Assembly (NCBI RefSeq): GCF_036370855.1
Contig: NC_088132.1
Coordinates: 62,100,841 to 62,164,840, forward strand
DNA from: Dromaius novaehollandiae
Taxonomy: Eukaryota; Chordata; Aves; Casuariiformes; Dromaiidae
Direction: 5' to 3'
Length of the DNA stretch: 64,000 nt
Part shown: positions 63,778 to 64,000 of the stretch, piece by piece
Layout: the number at the start of each line of letters is the position of its first letter
Numbering within the stretch: position 1 is the stretch's first letter
Notes under the pieces: generated by a model
Databases searched by the model: none
Told to the model about the DNA's origin: nothing
Seen by the model: the letters and a program-made list of their open reading frames with translations, nothing else
Position numbers and translations under genes: made by a program

Positions 63778-64000
63778 CTAAAAGAAAAACAAACAACTAC
63801 AGATTAGACCATTAGAAATAAAATTAGTGATATGAATCAGTAACTATTCCCATATGCTTACAGCACTGACCTAAGACTTCTATGCACCTTGAATGACATC
63901 TGCAGAATGTGCAAAATGCCTGTCTTTCTTTTGGAAAATGCATATTAACCACTCACAGCCTAAAGGAGATTATAAAAAAAATTTAGAGACACTCTTGTGT
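63778..64000 (-). other. IPO11 intron, partial at window edge
   Basis: Intron sequence leading into the first visible exon. The pyrimidine-rich acceptor tract (sense TTTGTTTTTCTTTTAG) abuts 63777. The next upstream exon is outside the window. Confidence 0.85.

Larger units (their letters stand above)
1040..64000 (-). other. IPO11: IPO11 gene, 3' half (12 coding exons plus 3' UTR)
   Basis: Importin-11 is a nuclear transport receptor of the importin-beta/karyopherin family. It is a HEAT-repeat solenoid that carries cargoes such as class III ubiquitin-conjugating enzymes into the nucleus and releases them on RanGTP binding. Reverse-strand translation of twelve GT-AG bounded segments gives a continuous 420-residue chain that I recognise as the IPO11 C-terminal part, ending in QLQEFLQGF. 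Phases match at all eleven junctions and there is no internal stop or frameshift. The N-terminal Ran-binding half is outside the window. Family assignment rests on recall of the human protein, not on a search. The low-coordinate limit is the predicted poly(A) site and is approximate. Confidence 0.97.

Overview
The window is vertebrate genomic DNA, most likely from a bird. It is AT-rich and intron-dominated, with consensus GT-AG splice sites. It carries a recognisable 3' end of a CR1 LINE at about 62641-62785 and two much older CR1-type remnants. No prokaryotic, plastid or viral gene organisation is seen. Established synteny places the human 5q12 genes on the chicken Z chromosome, so a Z-linked origin is a reasonable inference, but nothing in the sequence proves it.

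The main content is the 3' half of IPO11 (importin-11), read on the minus strand from the right edge to about position 1040. I reconstructed twelve consecutive coding exons: 63661-63777, 61400-61513, 58472-58587, 56890-56966, 50427-50506, 49709-49789, 43918-44013, 41755-41868, 39872-39993, 19641-19736, 13697-13781 and 1229-1393. Every junction has GT-AG ends and the phases agree throughout. The exons total 1263 bases, which is 420 residues plus a stop. This corresponds to about residues 556-975 if the protein has the usual length of roughly 975. The 5' half of the gene lies beyond position 64000.

The largest intron (19737-39871, about 20 kb) contains a second gene on the same strand. This is LRRC70 (synleurin), a single-exon leucine-rich-repeat type I membrane protein at 26522-28420. 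The arrangement matches human 5q12, where LRRC70 is nested in IPO11 and readthrough transcripts are annotated. A good splice acceptor sits 38 bases upstream of the LRRC70 start. A short CpG-dense block about 1.1 kb upstream (29510-29680) is the best promoter candidate.

The remaining sequence is intron: microsatellites, homopolymer runs, CR1 debris and one LTR-like block (35276-35695). I found no RNA gene, CRISPR array or other convincing protein-coding gene. The observations most worth a second look are the TG/TA microsatellite beside the acceptor of the last IPO11 exon, the predicted frame outcome of IPO11-LRRC70 readthrough, the CpG block, an exon-like open segment at 32309-32405, and an unexplained 61-codon open stretch at 47232-47417.
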